This document shows, piece after piece, positions 16,285-24,424 of a stretch of DNA of 64,000 nt. Position numbers and translations under genes: made by a program. How positions within the stretch are numbered: the first letter of the stretch is position 1; each line of letters begins with the position of its first letter. The stretch is from Streptomyces cyaneofuscatus. Lineage in GTDB: Bacteria; Actinomycetota; Actinomycetes; Streptomycetales; Streptomycetaceae. The DNA lies in contig NZ_JOEM01000013.1 in the NCBI RefSeq assembly GCF_000718135.1, forward strand, positions 1 through 64,000, in the 5' to 3' direction. The notes below the pieces were generated by a model, which saw only the letters and a list, made by a program, of their open reading frames with translations, made no database searches and was not told where the DNA came from.

Positions 16285-17070
16285 ATGGGCAAGCTGGACG
16301 GGCGGGTCGTCCTCGTCACCGGGGCGGCGCGCGGGCAGGGCGAGCAGCAGGCGCGGCTCTTCGCGGCGGAGGGCGCGCGCGTCGTCATCGCCGATGTGCT
16401 GGTCGAGCAAGGGGAGGCGCTGGCGAAGGAGTTGGGGGAGGAGGCCGCCCGGTTCGTGCGGCTGGACGTGGGGAGCGAGGAGGGGTGGGCCGAGGCGGTG
16501 GCCGTGGCCCGGGACGCCTTCGGGAAGATCGACGGGCTCGTCAACAACGCGGGCATCCTGCGCTTCAACGAGCTGGTCAACACCCCGCTGGCCGAGTTCG
16601 AGCAGGTGGTGCGGGTCAATATGACGGGTGCGTTCCTCGGGATCCGGGCCGTCGCGCCGGAGATCGAGGCGGTGGGCGGCGGGACGATCGTCAACACGTC
16701 CTCGTACACCGGTCTGACCGGCATGCCGCTGGTCGGCGCGTACGCCGCGACCAAGCACGCCGTCCTCGGGCTGACCAAGGTGGCCGCGATGGAGCTGGCC
16801 GGCAAGGGCGTGCGGGTCAACGCGATCTGCCCGGGCGCGATCGACACGGCCATGAGCAACCCGGCCCTGCTGGACCCGGACGCCGACCTGAGCAGGTCCG
16901 ACGCGGCGCTGGACGCGTACTACCGCAAGCTCGTGCCGATGGGGCGCATCGGACGGCCCGAGGAGGTGGCCGCGCTGGCCCTCTTCCTGACCGGCGAAGA
17001 CTCCTCGTACATCACCGGGCAGCCGTTCGTCATCGACGGGGGGTGGCTGGCCGGGGTCAGTCCGTTCTGA
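16285..17070 (+). CDS. SDR-family NAD(P)-dependent oxidoreductase
   Basis: 261 residues, classical short-chain dehydrogenase. The cofactor motif is [15 protein letters not shown] (TGxxxGxG), followed by [10 protein letters not shown], catalytic Ser in NTSSYTG, YAATKHA (Tyr-x3-Lys), and a C-terminal [11 protein letters not shown]. It resembles hydroxysteroid/alcohol dehydrogenases, oxidising a secondary alcohol to a ketone. GAAGGAGAC precedes ATG 16285. It forms an operon with the LLM gene 11 bases upstream; two operators follow. Confidence 0.88.
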   Translation: MGKLDGRVVLVTGAARGQGEQQARLFAAEGARVVIADVLVEQGEALAKELGEEAARFVRLDVGSEEGWAEAVAVARDAFGKIDGLVNNAGILRFNELVNTPLAEFEQVVRVNMTGAFLGIRAVAPEIEAVGGGTIVNTSSYTGLTGMPLVGAYAATKHAVLGLTKVAAMELAGKGVRVNAICPGAIDTAMSNPALLDPDADLSRSDAALDAYYRKLVPMGRIGRPEEVAALALFLTGEDSSYITGQPFVIDGGWLAGVSPF

Positions 17071-17079
17071 TCGTGCTAC

Positions 17080-17094
17080 CTGACGGCTCGTCAG
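17080..17094. promoter_or_regulatory. TetR-type operator, copy 2
   Basis: CTGACGGCTCGTCAG has perfect 6-bp arms (CTGACG/CGTCAG) around a 3-base centre, 9 bases after the SDR stop and about 88 bases upstream of the second LLM gene. Confidence 0.65.
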
Positions 17095-17141
17095 CTATTG
17101 ACGGGTCGCGGTGGCGGTGGAACAGTCGGTCGCATCACAAT

Positions 17142-17156
17142 CTGACGGTGCGTCAG
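17142..17156. promoter_or_regulatory. TetR-type operator, copy 3
   Basis: CTGACGGTGCGTCAG is the same palindrome as copy 2, centred 62 bases further on and 25 bases before the GTG of the next LLM gene. Two sites about six helical turns apart suggest tight repression of the downstream operon. Confidence 0.65.
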
Positions 17157-17181
17157 AAAAACTTGAGGACGGTGAACCTCC

Positions 17182-18306
17182 GTGGAATTCGGGCTCTTTG
17201 TTCAGGGGTACGTGCCCGCCGCGCGCGCCAAGGTGGACCCCGAGGCAGAGCACAAGGCACTGATCGAGGAGACCGAGTACGTCATCCAGGCGGACAAGTC
17301 CGGCTTCAAGTACGCCTGGGCCTCCGAGCACCATTTCCTGGAGGAGTACTCGCACCTCTCCGCCAACGACGTGTACCTCGGCTACCTCGCGCACGCCACC
17401 GACCGCATCCACCTCGGCTCGGGCATCTTCAACCCGCTCGCGCCCGTCAACCACCCGGTGAAGGTCGCGGAGAAGGTCGCCATGCTCGACCATCTCTCCG
17501 AGGGGCGCTTCGAGTTCGGCACCGGCCGGGGGGCGGGCAGCCACGAGATCCTCGGGTTCATGCCGGGCATCACCGACATGAACCACACGAAGGAGCTGTG
17601 GGAGGAGACGATCGCCGAGTTCCCCAAGATGTGGCTCCAGGACGAGTACGTGGGTTTCCAGGGCAAGCACTGGTCGCTCCCGCCGCGCAAGATCCTGCCG
17701 AAGCCGTACGGGGGTGCGCACCCGGCCATGTGGTACGCCGCCGGGTCGCCGTCCTCGTACGCCATGGCGGGGAGGATGGGGCTCGGGGTGCTGGGCTTCA
17801 GTGTGCAGAAGGTCTCCGACATGGAGTGGGTCGTCGAGTCCTACAAGAACGCGGTCAAGGACGCGGAGCCGGTGGGGGCGTTCGTCAACGACAACGTGAT
17901 GGTGACGTCGACCGCCATCTGTGCCGAGACGCATGCGGAGGCGGTGCGGATCGCGGTGGGGGGCGGGCTGAACTACCTCCAGTCGCTGCTGTTCCGCTAC
18001 CACGACACGTTTCCCCGGCCGGAGGGGATTCCGGAGTGGCCGCAGCTGCTGCCGGAGTACACCGAGGAGATCGTGGAGCTGCTCATCGCTGAGGAGCTGA
18101 TGATCTGCGGGGATCCCGATGAGGTGCTGAAGCAGTGCCGGCGGTGGGATCAGGCGGGGGCGGATCAGTTGAGCTTCGGGCTGCCGATCGGGATCAGTCC
18201 GGAGGACACGATGACGACGATCCGGCTGATCGGGGAGCACGTGATTCCGAAGATCGATACGGATCCTGTGCATCGGACCTCGCGGTTGCGGGCTGCCGCC
18301 AACTGA
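17182..18306 (+). CDS. LLM-class flavin-dependent monooxygenase
   Basis: 374 residues, bacterial-luciferase-like. YAWASEHHFLEEYSHLSAND near the N-terminus, MLDHLSEGRFEFGTGRGAGSHEI in the middle, and a C-terminal MICGDPDEVLKQCRRWDQAGADQLSFG are typical of the EHH-containing monooxygenase branch that uses FMNH2 from a reductase. It starts at GTG 17182 behind two operators. It is probably the oxygenation step of the catabolic block, with the SDR and aldehyde dehydrogenase handling the products. Confidence 0.88.
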   Translation: MEFGLFVQGYVPAARAKVDPEAEHKALIEETEYVIQADKSGFKYAWASEHHFLEEYSHLSANDVYLGYLAHATDRIHLGSGIFNPLAPVNHPVKVAEKVAMLDHLSEGRFEFGTGRGAGSHEILGFMPGITDMNHTKELWEETIAEFPKMWLQDEYVGFQGKHWSLPPRKILPKPYGGAHPAMWYAAGSPSSYAMAGRMGLGVLGFSVQKVSDMEWVVESYKNAVKDAEPVGAFVNDNVMVTSTAICAETHAEAVRIAVGGGLNYLQSLLFRYHDTFPRPEGIPEWPQLLPEYTEEIVELLIAEELMICGDPDEVLKQCRRWDQAGADQLSFGLPIGISPEDTMTTIRLIGEHVIPKIDTDPVHRTSRLRAAAN

Positions 18307-18308
18307 TT

Positions 18309-18323
18309 CGGGGCGCTGCCCCG
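18309..18323. terminator. Short hairpin after the monooxygenase gene
   Basis: CGGGGC/GCCCCG arms with a 3-nt loop begin just past the stop at 18306. It is followed by two dispersed-repeat copies, so it may be part of a repeat cluster rather than a true terminator. Confidence 0.4.
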
Positions 18324-18331
18324 GACCCCGC

Positions 18332-18384
18332 TCCTCAATCGCCGGAGGGGCTGAAAAGACTCGCCTCAAACGCCGGCGGGGCTG
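18332..18384. repeat. Two degenerate copies of the dispersed CTCAAACGCCGG repeat
   Basis: CCTCAATCGCCGGAGGGGCT (18332 on) and CCTCAAACGCCGGCGGGGCT (18364 on) are direct copies, 32 bases apart, of the half-element seen at 33472-33686 and 37284-37417. They lie in the 228-base gap between the monooxygenase and amidohydrolase genes. Confidence 0.7.
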
Positions 18385-18534
18385 GAAGTGGCCGCCCGGG
18401 GCTGGAAGTGGGGGCCTCACCCCCGCCCAAGAGCTGGGCGGCGTCTTCCCGGACCGTCGTCCTGTGAGCCGGGGTACGTACCGCGGCCAAGGCGTACGTA
18501 CCCCGGCCGTCCGAACCGAAGAAGGGACACCGTC

Positions 18535-20274
18535 ATGCTCGACCACCTCATCCGCCGCGCGACCGTCGTGGACGGCACCGGCGATCCCGCCTACACCGCC
18601 GACGTCGGCCTCCGCGGCGGCCGCATCGCCGTCATCGCCGAGCCGGGCACCGTCACCGAGGAGGCCGTCACCAGTGAGGACGCCCACGGCCTCGTCCTCG
18701 CCCCCGGCTTCGTCGACCCGCACACCCACTACGACGCCCAGCTCTTCTGGGACCCCTACGCCACCCCCTCCATGAACCACGGCGTCACCACCGTCGCGGG
18801 CGGCAACTGCGGGTTCACCCTCGCGCCCCTGAACCCCGACCGGCCCGAGGACGCCGACTACACCCGCCGGATGATGTCCCGGGTGGAGGGGATGGCCCTC
18901 GCCGCCCTGGAGGAAGGCGTCGACTGGACCTGGTCCACCTTCCGCGAGTACCTCGACGCCCTCGAAGGCCGCATCGCCGTCAACGCCGGGTTCATGGTCG
19001 GGCACTGCGCCCTGCGGCGGCATGTCATGGGCGCCGATGCCGTGGGCGGGCAGCCCACCCCGGCCCAGATGGACGCCATGCTCGCCCTCTTCCACGACGC
19101 CATGGACGCCGGGGCCTGGGGGCTCTCCACCACCCAGTCCTCCACCCACGCCGACGGCGACGGCGAGCCCGTCGCCTCCCGGCACGCGCGACCCGAAGAG
19201 CTCCTCGCGCTCTCCCGCGCCGTCGGCGAGCACGAGGGCACCCAGCTCGAAGCGATCGTCGCCGGGTGCCTGGACCAGTTCTCCGACGAGGAGATCGACC
19301 TCTTCGTCGACATGACCGCCGCCGCCGGGCGCCCGCTCAACTGGAACGTCCTCACCATCGACGCCGCCGTCCCCGAACGCGTACCGCGCCAGTTGATACC
19401 GAGTGAGCGAGCCCGCCGCGCCGGCGGCCGGATCGTCGCCCTCACCATGCCGATCCTCACCCCGATGAACATGTCGCTCGGCACCTTCTGCGCCCTCAAC
19501 CTCATCCCCGGCTGGGGCGAGATCCTCGCGCTCCCCGTCCCCGAGCGCATCGAACGCCTCCGGGACCCCGCCACCCGCGCCGAGATGCTCCGCCGCGCCG
19601 ACAGCAAAGAGGCCGGGGTCTTCCGCCGCCTCGCCGACTTCGGCCGGTACGTCATCGGGGACACGTACAGCGCCGCCAACGAAGGGCTCAGCGGGCGCGT
19701 CGTCAACGACATCGCCGCCGAACGCGGCCAGGACCCCTTCACTTGCCTGGTCGAGATCTGCGCCGCCGACGACCTGCGTACGGTCCTGTGGCCGATGCCC
19801 ACCGACAACGACCCGGACTCCTGGGCCTTGCGCCGGCGCACCTGGGAGCACGAGGACGTGATGCTCGGCGGCTCCGACGCGGGCGCGCACCTGGACCGGA
19901 TGTGCGGTGCCCCGTACACCACCCGGTTCCTCGGCGACTGTCTGCGCGGGCGCAAGCTCGTCCCGCTGACCGCAGCCGTCAAGATGCTCACCGACGACCC
20001 CGCCCGCCTCTTCGGGCTGCGCGAACGTGGCCGGATCGAGGAGGGCTTCCACGCCGACCTCGTCCTCTTCGACCCCGAGCGGATCGACGCCGGACCCGCC
20101 ACCCTCGTCCACGACCTGCCCGGGGACAGCCCGCGCCTGGACTCCAAGGCCATCGGGATCGTCTCCGTACGCGTCAACGGGGTCGAGACCCTGCGCGACG
20201 ACAAGGTGACGGGGGCGGTGCCGGGGACGGTGCTGCGCTCGGGCCGCGACACCCGGACGGTGAGTACCGCGTGA
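18535..20274 (+). CDS. Amidohydrolase of the N-acyl-D-amino-acid deacylase family
   Basis: 579 residues, metal-dependent amidohydrolase. The metal site begins with VDPHTHYDAQLFW (H-x-H), the GVTTVAGGNCGFTLAP motif is typical of the D-aminoacylase group, and the barrel ends with GGSDAGAHLDRMCGAPY. It is longer than classical D-aminoacylases (about 480-500), as many actinobacterial members are. It would hydrolyse an amide or cyclic amide/ester; the substrate is unknown. It overlaps the aldehyde dehydrogenase by GTGA. Confidence 0.82.
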   Translation: MLDHLIRRATVVDGTGDPAYTADVGLRGGRIAVIAEPGTVTEEAVTSEDAHGLVLAPGFVDPHTHYDAQLFWDPYATPSMNHGVTTVAGGNCGFTLAPLNPDRPEDADYTRRMMSRVEGMALAALEEGVDWTWSTFREYLDALEGRIAVNAGFMVGHCALRRHVMGADAVGGQPTPAQMDAMLALFHDAMDAGAWGLSTTQSSTHADGDGEPVASRHARPEELLALSRAVGEHEGTQLEAIVAGCLDQFSDEEIDLFVDMTAAAGRPLNWNVLTIDAAVPERVPRQLIPSERARRAGGRIVALTMPILTPMNMSLGTFCALNLIPGWGEILALPVPERIERLRDPATRAEMLRRADSKEAGVFRRLADFGRYVIGDTYSAANEGLSGRVVNDIAAERGQDPFTCLVEICAADDLRTVLWPMPTDNDPDSWALRRRTWEHEDVMLGGSDAGAHLDRMCGAPYTTRFLGDCLRGRKLVPLTAAVKMLTDDPARLFGLRERGRIEEGFHADLVLFDPERIDAGPATLVHDLPGDSPRLDSKAIGIVSVRVNGVETLRDDKVTGAVPGTVLRSGRDTRTVSTA

Positions 20275-21737
20275 ACCATGACGACCCGGGGAAGCTCTTC
20301 GTCGGTGGGGAGTGGGTCGAACCCGATCACGGACATTACGAGGTCATCGACCCGGCCACGGAGCAGGTCGTCGGCCTCGCCCCCGAGGCGAGCCGCGCCC
20401 AGGTGTACGAGGCGGCCGCAGCGGCTCGCGAAGCCTTCGGCCCGTGGTCGCGCACCCGGCCCGAAGAACGCGCCGCCATCCTGGACCGGGCCGCCGACCT
20501 CATCCAGCGCGACTTCCGCGCCCACGCCGACCTCGCCCGGCGGGAGAGCGGAGCCACCGCCTCCACCGCCCGGGGGATGCAGGTCGCCGTCGGTGCCGCC
20601 CGCTTCCGGCGGTACGCGCGGGGCGCCCTGGAGCCCGTCGAGGAGGCCATCGCGCCGCAGATCAACGAGGCCGGTCCGATGGGGCGGGCCGGGGTCTTCG
20701 GGGCGCTGGCCGTCCGCCAGCCGGTCGGGGTGGTCACCTGCATCACCTCGTACAACAATCCCTGGGCCAACCCGGCGGGCAAGGTCGCGCCCGCCCTCGC
20801 GATGGGCAACACGGTCCTCGTGAAGCCCGCCCCGCAGGACCCGCTCTCCGTCTACCGGATGGCCGCCGCCCTCGCGGAGGCGGGCGTTCCGCCAGGGGTC
20901 GTCAACGTCGTCACCGGGTCGGGGGCCGAGGCCGGTGAGGCCGCCGTGGACTCCCCGGACGTCGACATGGTCAGCTTCACCGGCTCCACCGCCGTCGGGC
21001 AGCGCATCGCGGAGGTGTGCGGGCGCGGGATGAAGCGGCAGCTGATGGAGCTGGGCGGGAAGGGCGCCGCGCTGGTCCTGGAGGACGCGGACCTCAGCTC
21101 CGCCGTCGCCGGGATCGGGACCACCTTCTCCTTCTACAGCGGACAGATCTGTACGGCTCCGACCCGCGTCCTGGTCCACCGGTCCCGGCACGACGAGCTG
21201 ATCGCCGCGCTCGCCGCGTACGCGAACGCGCTCACCGTCGGCGACCCCGCCGACCGGACCACCATCGTCGGCCCGGTCATCTCCGCCGCCCACCGCGACC
21301 GTGTCGAGGCGTACGTGGAGCTGGGCCGGAAGGAGGGCGCGCGGGTCGTCACCGGCGGCGCCCGCCCCGCCCACCTGGACCGGGGCTTCTACGTCGCCCC
21401 GACCCTCCTCGCCGACTGCACCCCCGGTCTGCGGGTCGTCCGCGAGGAGATCTTCGGGCCGGTCGTCGTGGTCGTCCCCTTCGACGACGAGGACGAGGGC
21501 GTCGCGCTCGCCAACGACAGCGACTACGGCCTCATCGACTACGTCTGGTCGGGCGATGTGGCCCGCGCCTTCCGCATCGCCCGGCGGCTGCGGGCGGGCG
21601 GGGTCGGCGTCAACACGGTCGGGCGGAACATGGAGGCGCCGTTCGGCGGGTTCAAGAAGAGCGGCGTGGGACGGGACGTGGGCTCGTACGCGCTGCACGC
21701 CTACAGCGAGACGCAGGCGATCGTCTGGCCCGGCTGA
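20271..21737 (+). CDS. NAD(P)-dependent aldehyde dehydrogenase
   Basis: 488 residues, full-length ALDH. The general-base region is QLMELGGKGAALV (E260) and the nucleophile is C294 in YSGQICTAPTR; the oxyanion and cofactor segments (PWANPAGKVAPALAMGN, VSFTGSTAVGQRI) are intact. It converts an aldehyde to a carboxylate. Start GTG 20271 overlaps the amidohydrolase stop, so the two act in sequence and are translationally coupled. Confidence 0.92.
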   Translation: MNHDDPGKLFVGGEWVEPDHGHYEVIDPATEQVVGLAPEASRAQVYEAAAAAREAFGPWSRTRPEERAAILDRAADLIQRDFRAHADLARRESGATASTARGMQVAVGAARFRRYARGALEPVEEAIAPQINEAGPMGRAGVFGALAVRQPVGVVTCITSYNNPWANPAGKVAPALAMGNTVLVKPAPQDPLSVYRMAAALAEAGVPPGVVNVVTGSGAEAGEAAVDSPDVDMVSFTGSTAVGQRIAEVCGRGMKRQLMELGGKGAALVLEDADLSSAVAGIGTTFSFYSGQICTAPTRVLVHRSRHDELIAALAAYANALTVGDPADRTTIVGPVISAAHRDRVEAYVELGRKEGARVVTGGARPAHLDRGFYVAPTLLADCTPGLRVVREEIFGPVVVVVPFDDEDEGVALANDSDYGLIDYVWSGDVARAFRIARRLRAGGVGVNTVGRNMEAPFGGFKKSGVGRDVGSYALHAYSETQAIVWPG

Positions 21738-21877
21738 GCGCGTTCCCAGGCGGCGCGGGAAAATTTTGAATCGGGACAAAACGGACAGCGCTGCGATTAC
21801 CGTACGTGGCCACCGTCACGCGAGCGACATGCATTGCAAGGCCCTGCGTGCAAGTGACCTTTAATTCATCAAGTGTT

Positions 21878-21935
21878 CATCCGGAATCGGCCGGTGTAAC
21901 CAAGGGTGAGACATGGGAGTCTCACCCTCCGGATG
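21878..21935 (+). promoter_or_regulatory. Nested inverted repeats in the permease 5' region
   Basis: An outer 7-bp pair (CATCCGG, 21878-21884; CCGGATG, 21929-21935) encloses a perfect 10-bp hairpin (AGGGTGAGAC, 21903-21912; GTCTCACCCT, 21919-21928) whose 3' arm abuts the outer arm. The structure ends 29 bases before the permease ATG. It could be a regulatory RNA fold or two stacked operator sites. I cannot match it to a known riboswitch class. Confidence 0.5.
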
Positions 21936-21964
21936 TGGATATCGCAGCGCATAACGTCCCTCTC

Positions 21965-23545
21965 ATGACTCAGCTGGACGCGCGGCCACAGGCCGGAGAC
22001 ACGGTACGGGGAAGCGCCCCGGCCGACGGCCGTGACGGGGGCGTACGCGGCAAGGGGCTCGGCGGGAACTCCGTCGGGCTGATGGGCAGCGCCGTCATCG
22101 GTGTCTCCACCGTCGCCCCCGTCTACTGTCTGACCTCGACCCTCGGCTCCACCGCCGGTGAGGTCGGCGTGCAGATGCCCGCCGTCTTCCTGGCCGGGTT
22201 CCTGCCGATGCTGCTCGTCGCCTTCGCCTACCGCGAGCTCAACAAGGTCATGCCGGACTGCGGCACCTCCTTCACCTGGACGGTGAAGGCGTTCGGCCCG
22301 CGCGTCGGCTGGATGTGCGGCTGGGGCCTGGTCATCGCGACGATCATCGTCCTGTCCAACCTGGCGGGCGTCGCCACCTCGTACTTCTGGCTGCTGGCCG
22401 GCGAGGTCACCAACAGCGCGTCGGTCGCCGCGCTGGACGACAACAAGCTCGTCCACATCGGCACCTGCCTCGCCCTCATCGCCGCCGCCACCGCGATCAG
22501 CTACCGGGGGATGACGGCCACCAAGGGCGTCCAGTACGCGTTGGTCGGGCTCCAGCTCGCCGTGCTCGCGCTCTTCGTGACGATGGCCCTGAGCAAGGCG
22601 GGCAGCGGGGACGCGGCCTTCGCCGGTTCGCTCGACTTCTCCTGGTCGTGGATGAACCCGTTCGCCGTCCAGTCCTTCGCGGCCTTCACCGCGGGCCTCT
22701 CCCTCTCGATCTTCATGTTCTGGGGCTGGGACGCCTGTCTGACCGCCAACGAGGAGACCACCGGCAGCGAGAAGACCCCCGGCCGCGCCGCGCTCATCGC
22801 GATGGTCGTCCTGGTCGGCTCCTACCTGGCCACCGGCATCGCCGCCCAGATGGCCGTCGGCTCCGGCACCTCCGGGCTCGGCCTCGCCGACCCGGAGACC
22901 TCCGACAACGTCTTCGCCGCCCTCGCCGGACCGGTGATGGGCCCCGGCCTCGGCGTCCTGCTCTTCGTCGCCGTCCTCGCCTCGGCCGCCGCCAGCCTCC
23001 AGACCACGTTCATCCCGGTCGCCCGTACGGTCCTGGCGATGTCGACGTACGAGGCGATGCCGGCCTCGTACGCCAAGGTCCACCCCCGCTTCAAGACGCC
23101 CGGCCGGGCGACGGTCACGGCGGGCATCGGGACCGGTGTCTTCTACACCGTGATGACGCTGATCAGCGAGCACGTCCTGATCGACACCATCTACGCGCTC
23201 GGCCTGATGATCTGCTTCTACTACGCGCTGACGGCCTTCGCCTGCGTCTGGTACTTCCGCGCCGAACTCACCCGCTCCGGACGGGACCTGGTCTTCAAGG
23301 GCCTCTTCCCGGCCGTCGGCGGCCTGCTGCTCGCCGCCGTCTTCGCCAAGACCCTCTACGACATGTGGGACCCGGCGTACGGCTCCGGCTCCTCGGTCCT
23401 CGGCGTCGGCTCGGTCTTCGTGATCGGGGTGGGGCTGCTGCTCCTCGGCGTGGTGCTGATGGTCGCGATGGAGCGCCGCAGCCCGGCGTTCTTCCGGGGT
23501 CAGGTACTGACGAAGGAGACCCCGGCCCTCGTGGTCGAGGGCTGA
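21965..23545 (+). CDS. APC-superfamily amino acid/amine permease
   Basis: 526 residues with about twelve hydrophobic segments. The first (LMGSAVIGVSTVAPVYCLTSTLG) has the unwound helix-1 motif of APC transporters, and FMFWGWDACLTANEETTGSEKTPGRAA matches helix 6 and the conserved Glu loop. It imports an amino acid, polyamine or similar amine; the substrate is uncertain. Start ATG 21965 follows the structured leader. It may feed the upstream catabolic genes, since all point rightward, but the 227-base gap suggests its own promoter. Confidence 0.85.
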   Translation: MTQLDARPQAGDTVRGSAPADGRDGGVRGKGLGGNSVGLMGSAVIGVSTVAPVYCLTSTLGSTAGEVGVQMPAVFLAGFLPMLLVAFAYRELNKVMPDCGTSFTWTVKAFGPRVGWMCGWGLVIATIIVLSNLAGVATSYFWLLAGEVTNSASVAALDDNKLVHIGTCLALIAAATAISYRGMTATKGVQYALVGLQLAVLALFVTMALSKAGSGDAAFAGSLDFSWSWMNPFAVQSFAAFTAGLSLSIFMFWGWDACLTANEETTGSEKTPGRAALIAMVVLVGSYLATGIAAQMAVGSGTSGLGLADPETSDNVFAALAGPVMGPGLGVLLFVAVLASAAASLQTTFIPVARTVLAMSTYEAMPASYAKVHPRFKTPGRATVTAGIGTGVFYTVMTLISEHVLIDTIYALGLMICFYYALTAFACVWYFRAELTRSGRDLVFKGLFPAVGGLLLAAVFAKTLYDMWDPAYGSGSSVLGVGSVFVIGVGLLLLGVVLMVAMERRSPAFFRGQVLTKETPALVVEG

Positions 23546-23571
23546 GGTCTCCGGTACCGGCTTCTTCAGGG

Positions 23572-24300
23572 TTACGGGCGCCAGTAACCCAGCGCGTTCA
23601 CCCGGTCCTTGGGCAGGCCCAGCTCCTTGCGGAGGTAGGCCGACAGGGTCCGGGTGGTCGACGTGTCGCAGGCGACCCAGACGTACGCGTCCGAGTGGTC
23701 GTCCCCCAGCAGCCCCGGCAGGGCCGCCTTCACCTCGGCGACCAGGTGCGCACCGCCCTCGCGGCGCTCCACGTGGTGCAGGGTGTGGTGGGCCTCGTCC
23801 AGGCGGAACGGCAGTTTCCGGTCGTCCTCGTCGGAGGACTCGAACCAGATCGTCGCCGGGGTCTGAGGGATCGCGTCCAGCAGCGAGTTGATCGCCGGGA
23901 GCGCGGCCGGGTCACCGATCACGAAGAGCCGCTTCGGCGCCGGGTCGGGCAGCGTGAAGCCGGTGCCCTGGAGCGTCGCGTCGATCGTGTCGCCGGCTTT
24001 GGTCTCTTTCGCCCAGTCGCAGGCGGGGCCCTCATGGAGGGCGAATTCCAGACTGAAGGTGCCGGCCTCGGGGTCCGGGTCGACCAGCGTGTAGGCGCGC
24101 TGGTGCGGTTTGCCGTCCTTCTCGAACCAGAGCCGCACCCACATCGTCGGGTGCGCCCCGCCGGTCGCGGCGAGCAGCCCTCCATCGGTCACGTGCACCC
24201 GGCGGAACCGGTCGGTGACTTGCTCGGCGCCGGTCACGGTGAACGTGAAATCCCGTCCCCGGAACAGTTTGAGAACGACGCCTTCCCAGCCATGACCCAC
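23572..24300 (-). CDS. Siderophore-interacting protein (ferric-siderophore reductase)
   Basis: 242 residues, SIP/ViuB family with an FAD-binding N-terminal barrel (WVRLWFEKDGKPHQRAYTLVDPDPEAGTF carries the RxYT flavin motif) and a C-terminal SIP domain (RLFVIGDPAALPAINSLLDAIP). It releases iron from imported siderophore in the cytoplasm. GTG 24300 is chosen from the family's usual start (xGxGWEGVVLKL) and a GGGAG upstream; in-frame alternatives extend to 24342. An iron box lies 51 bases upstream. Confidence 0.88.
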   Translation of the reverse strand: MGHGWEGVVLKLFRGRDFTFTVTGAEQVTDRFRRVHVTDGGLLAATGGAHPTMWVRLWFEKDGKPHQRAYTLVDPDPEAGTFSLEFALHEGPACDWAKETKAGDTIDATLQGTGFTLPDPAPKRLFVIGDPAALPAINSLLDAIPQTPATIWFESSDEDDRKLPFRLDEAHHTLHHVERREGGAHLVAEVKAALPGLLGDDHSDAYVWVACDTSTTRTLSAYLRKELGLPKDRVNALGYWRP

Positions 24301-24350
24301 GGTGTCTCCCACCCTCCCTTGGTGCCCCGGCCCACTGCCCAAAGGGTCAC

Positions 24351-24369
24351 TTTGGTTAGGCTAACCTAA
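24351..24369. promoter_or_regulatory. IdeR/DmdR iron box
   Basis: TTTGGTTAGGCTAACCTAA matches the 19-bp IdeR/DmdR1 consensus TTAGGTTAGGCTAACCTAA at 18 of 19 positions. It lies between the divergent siderophore-interacting protein gene and the acylase/acetyltransferase gene, so both are probably repressed by iron. Confidence 0.88.
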
Positions 24370-24424
24370 ATTCTGGGGGCCGGGGAGTGGCTGAAAACCA
24401 CCGGGAACAGGGGAAGGCAGAGCG

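Noticed and set aside
17095..20112. A 1005-residue leftward open frame opposite the monooxygenase and amidohydrolase genes
   Set aside because: Gly/Glu/Val/Arg-rich composition without motifs; it is the antisense shadow of well-supported genes. The same applies to very long frames opposite 18858-21779, 24356-27304, 29550-33455, 33471-37226 and 38081-40786.
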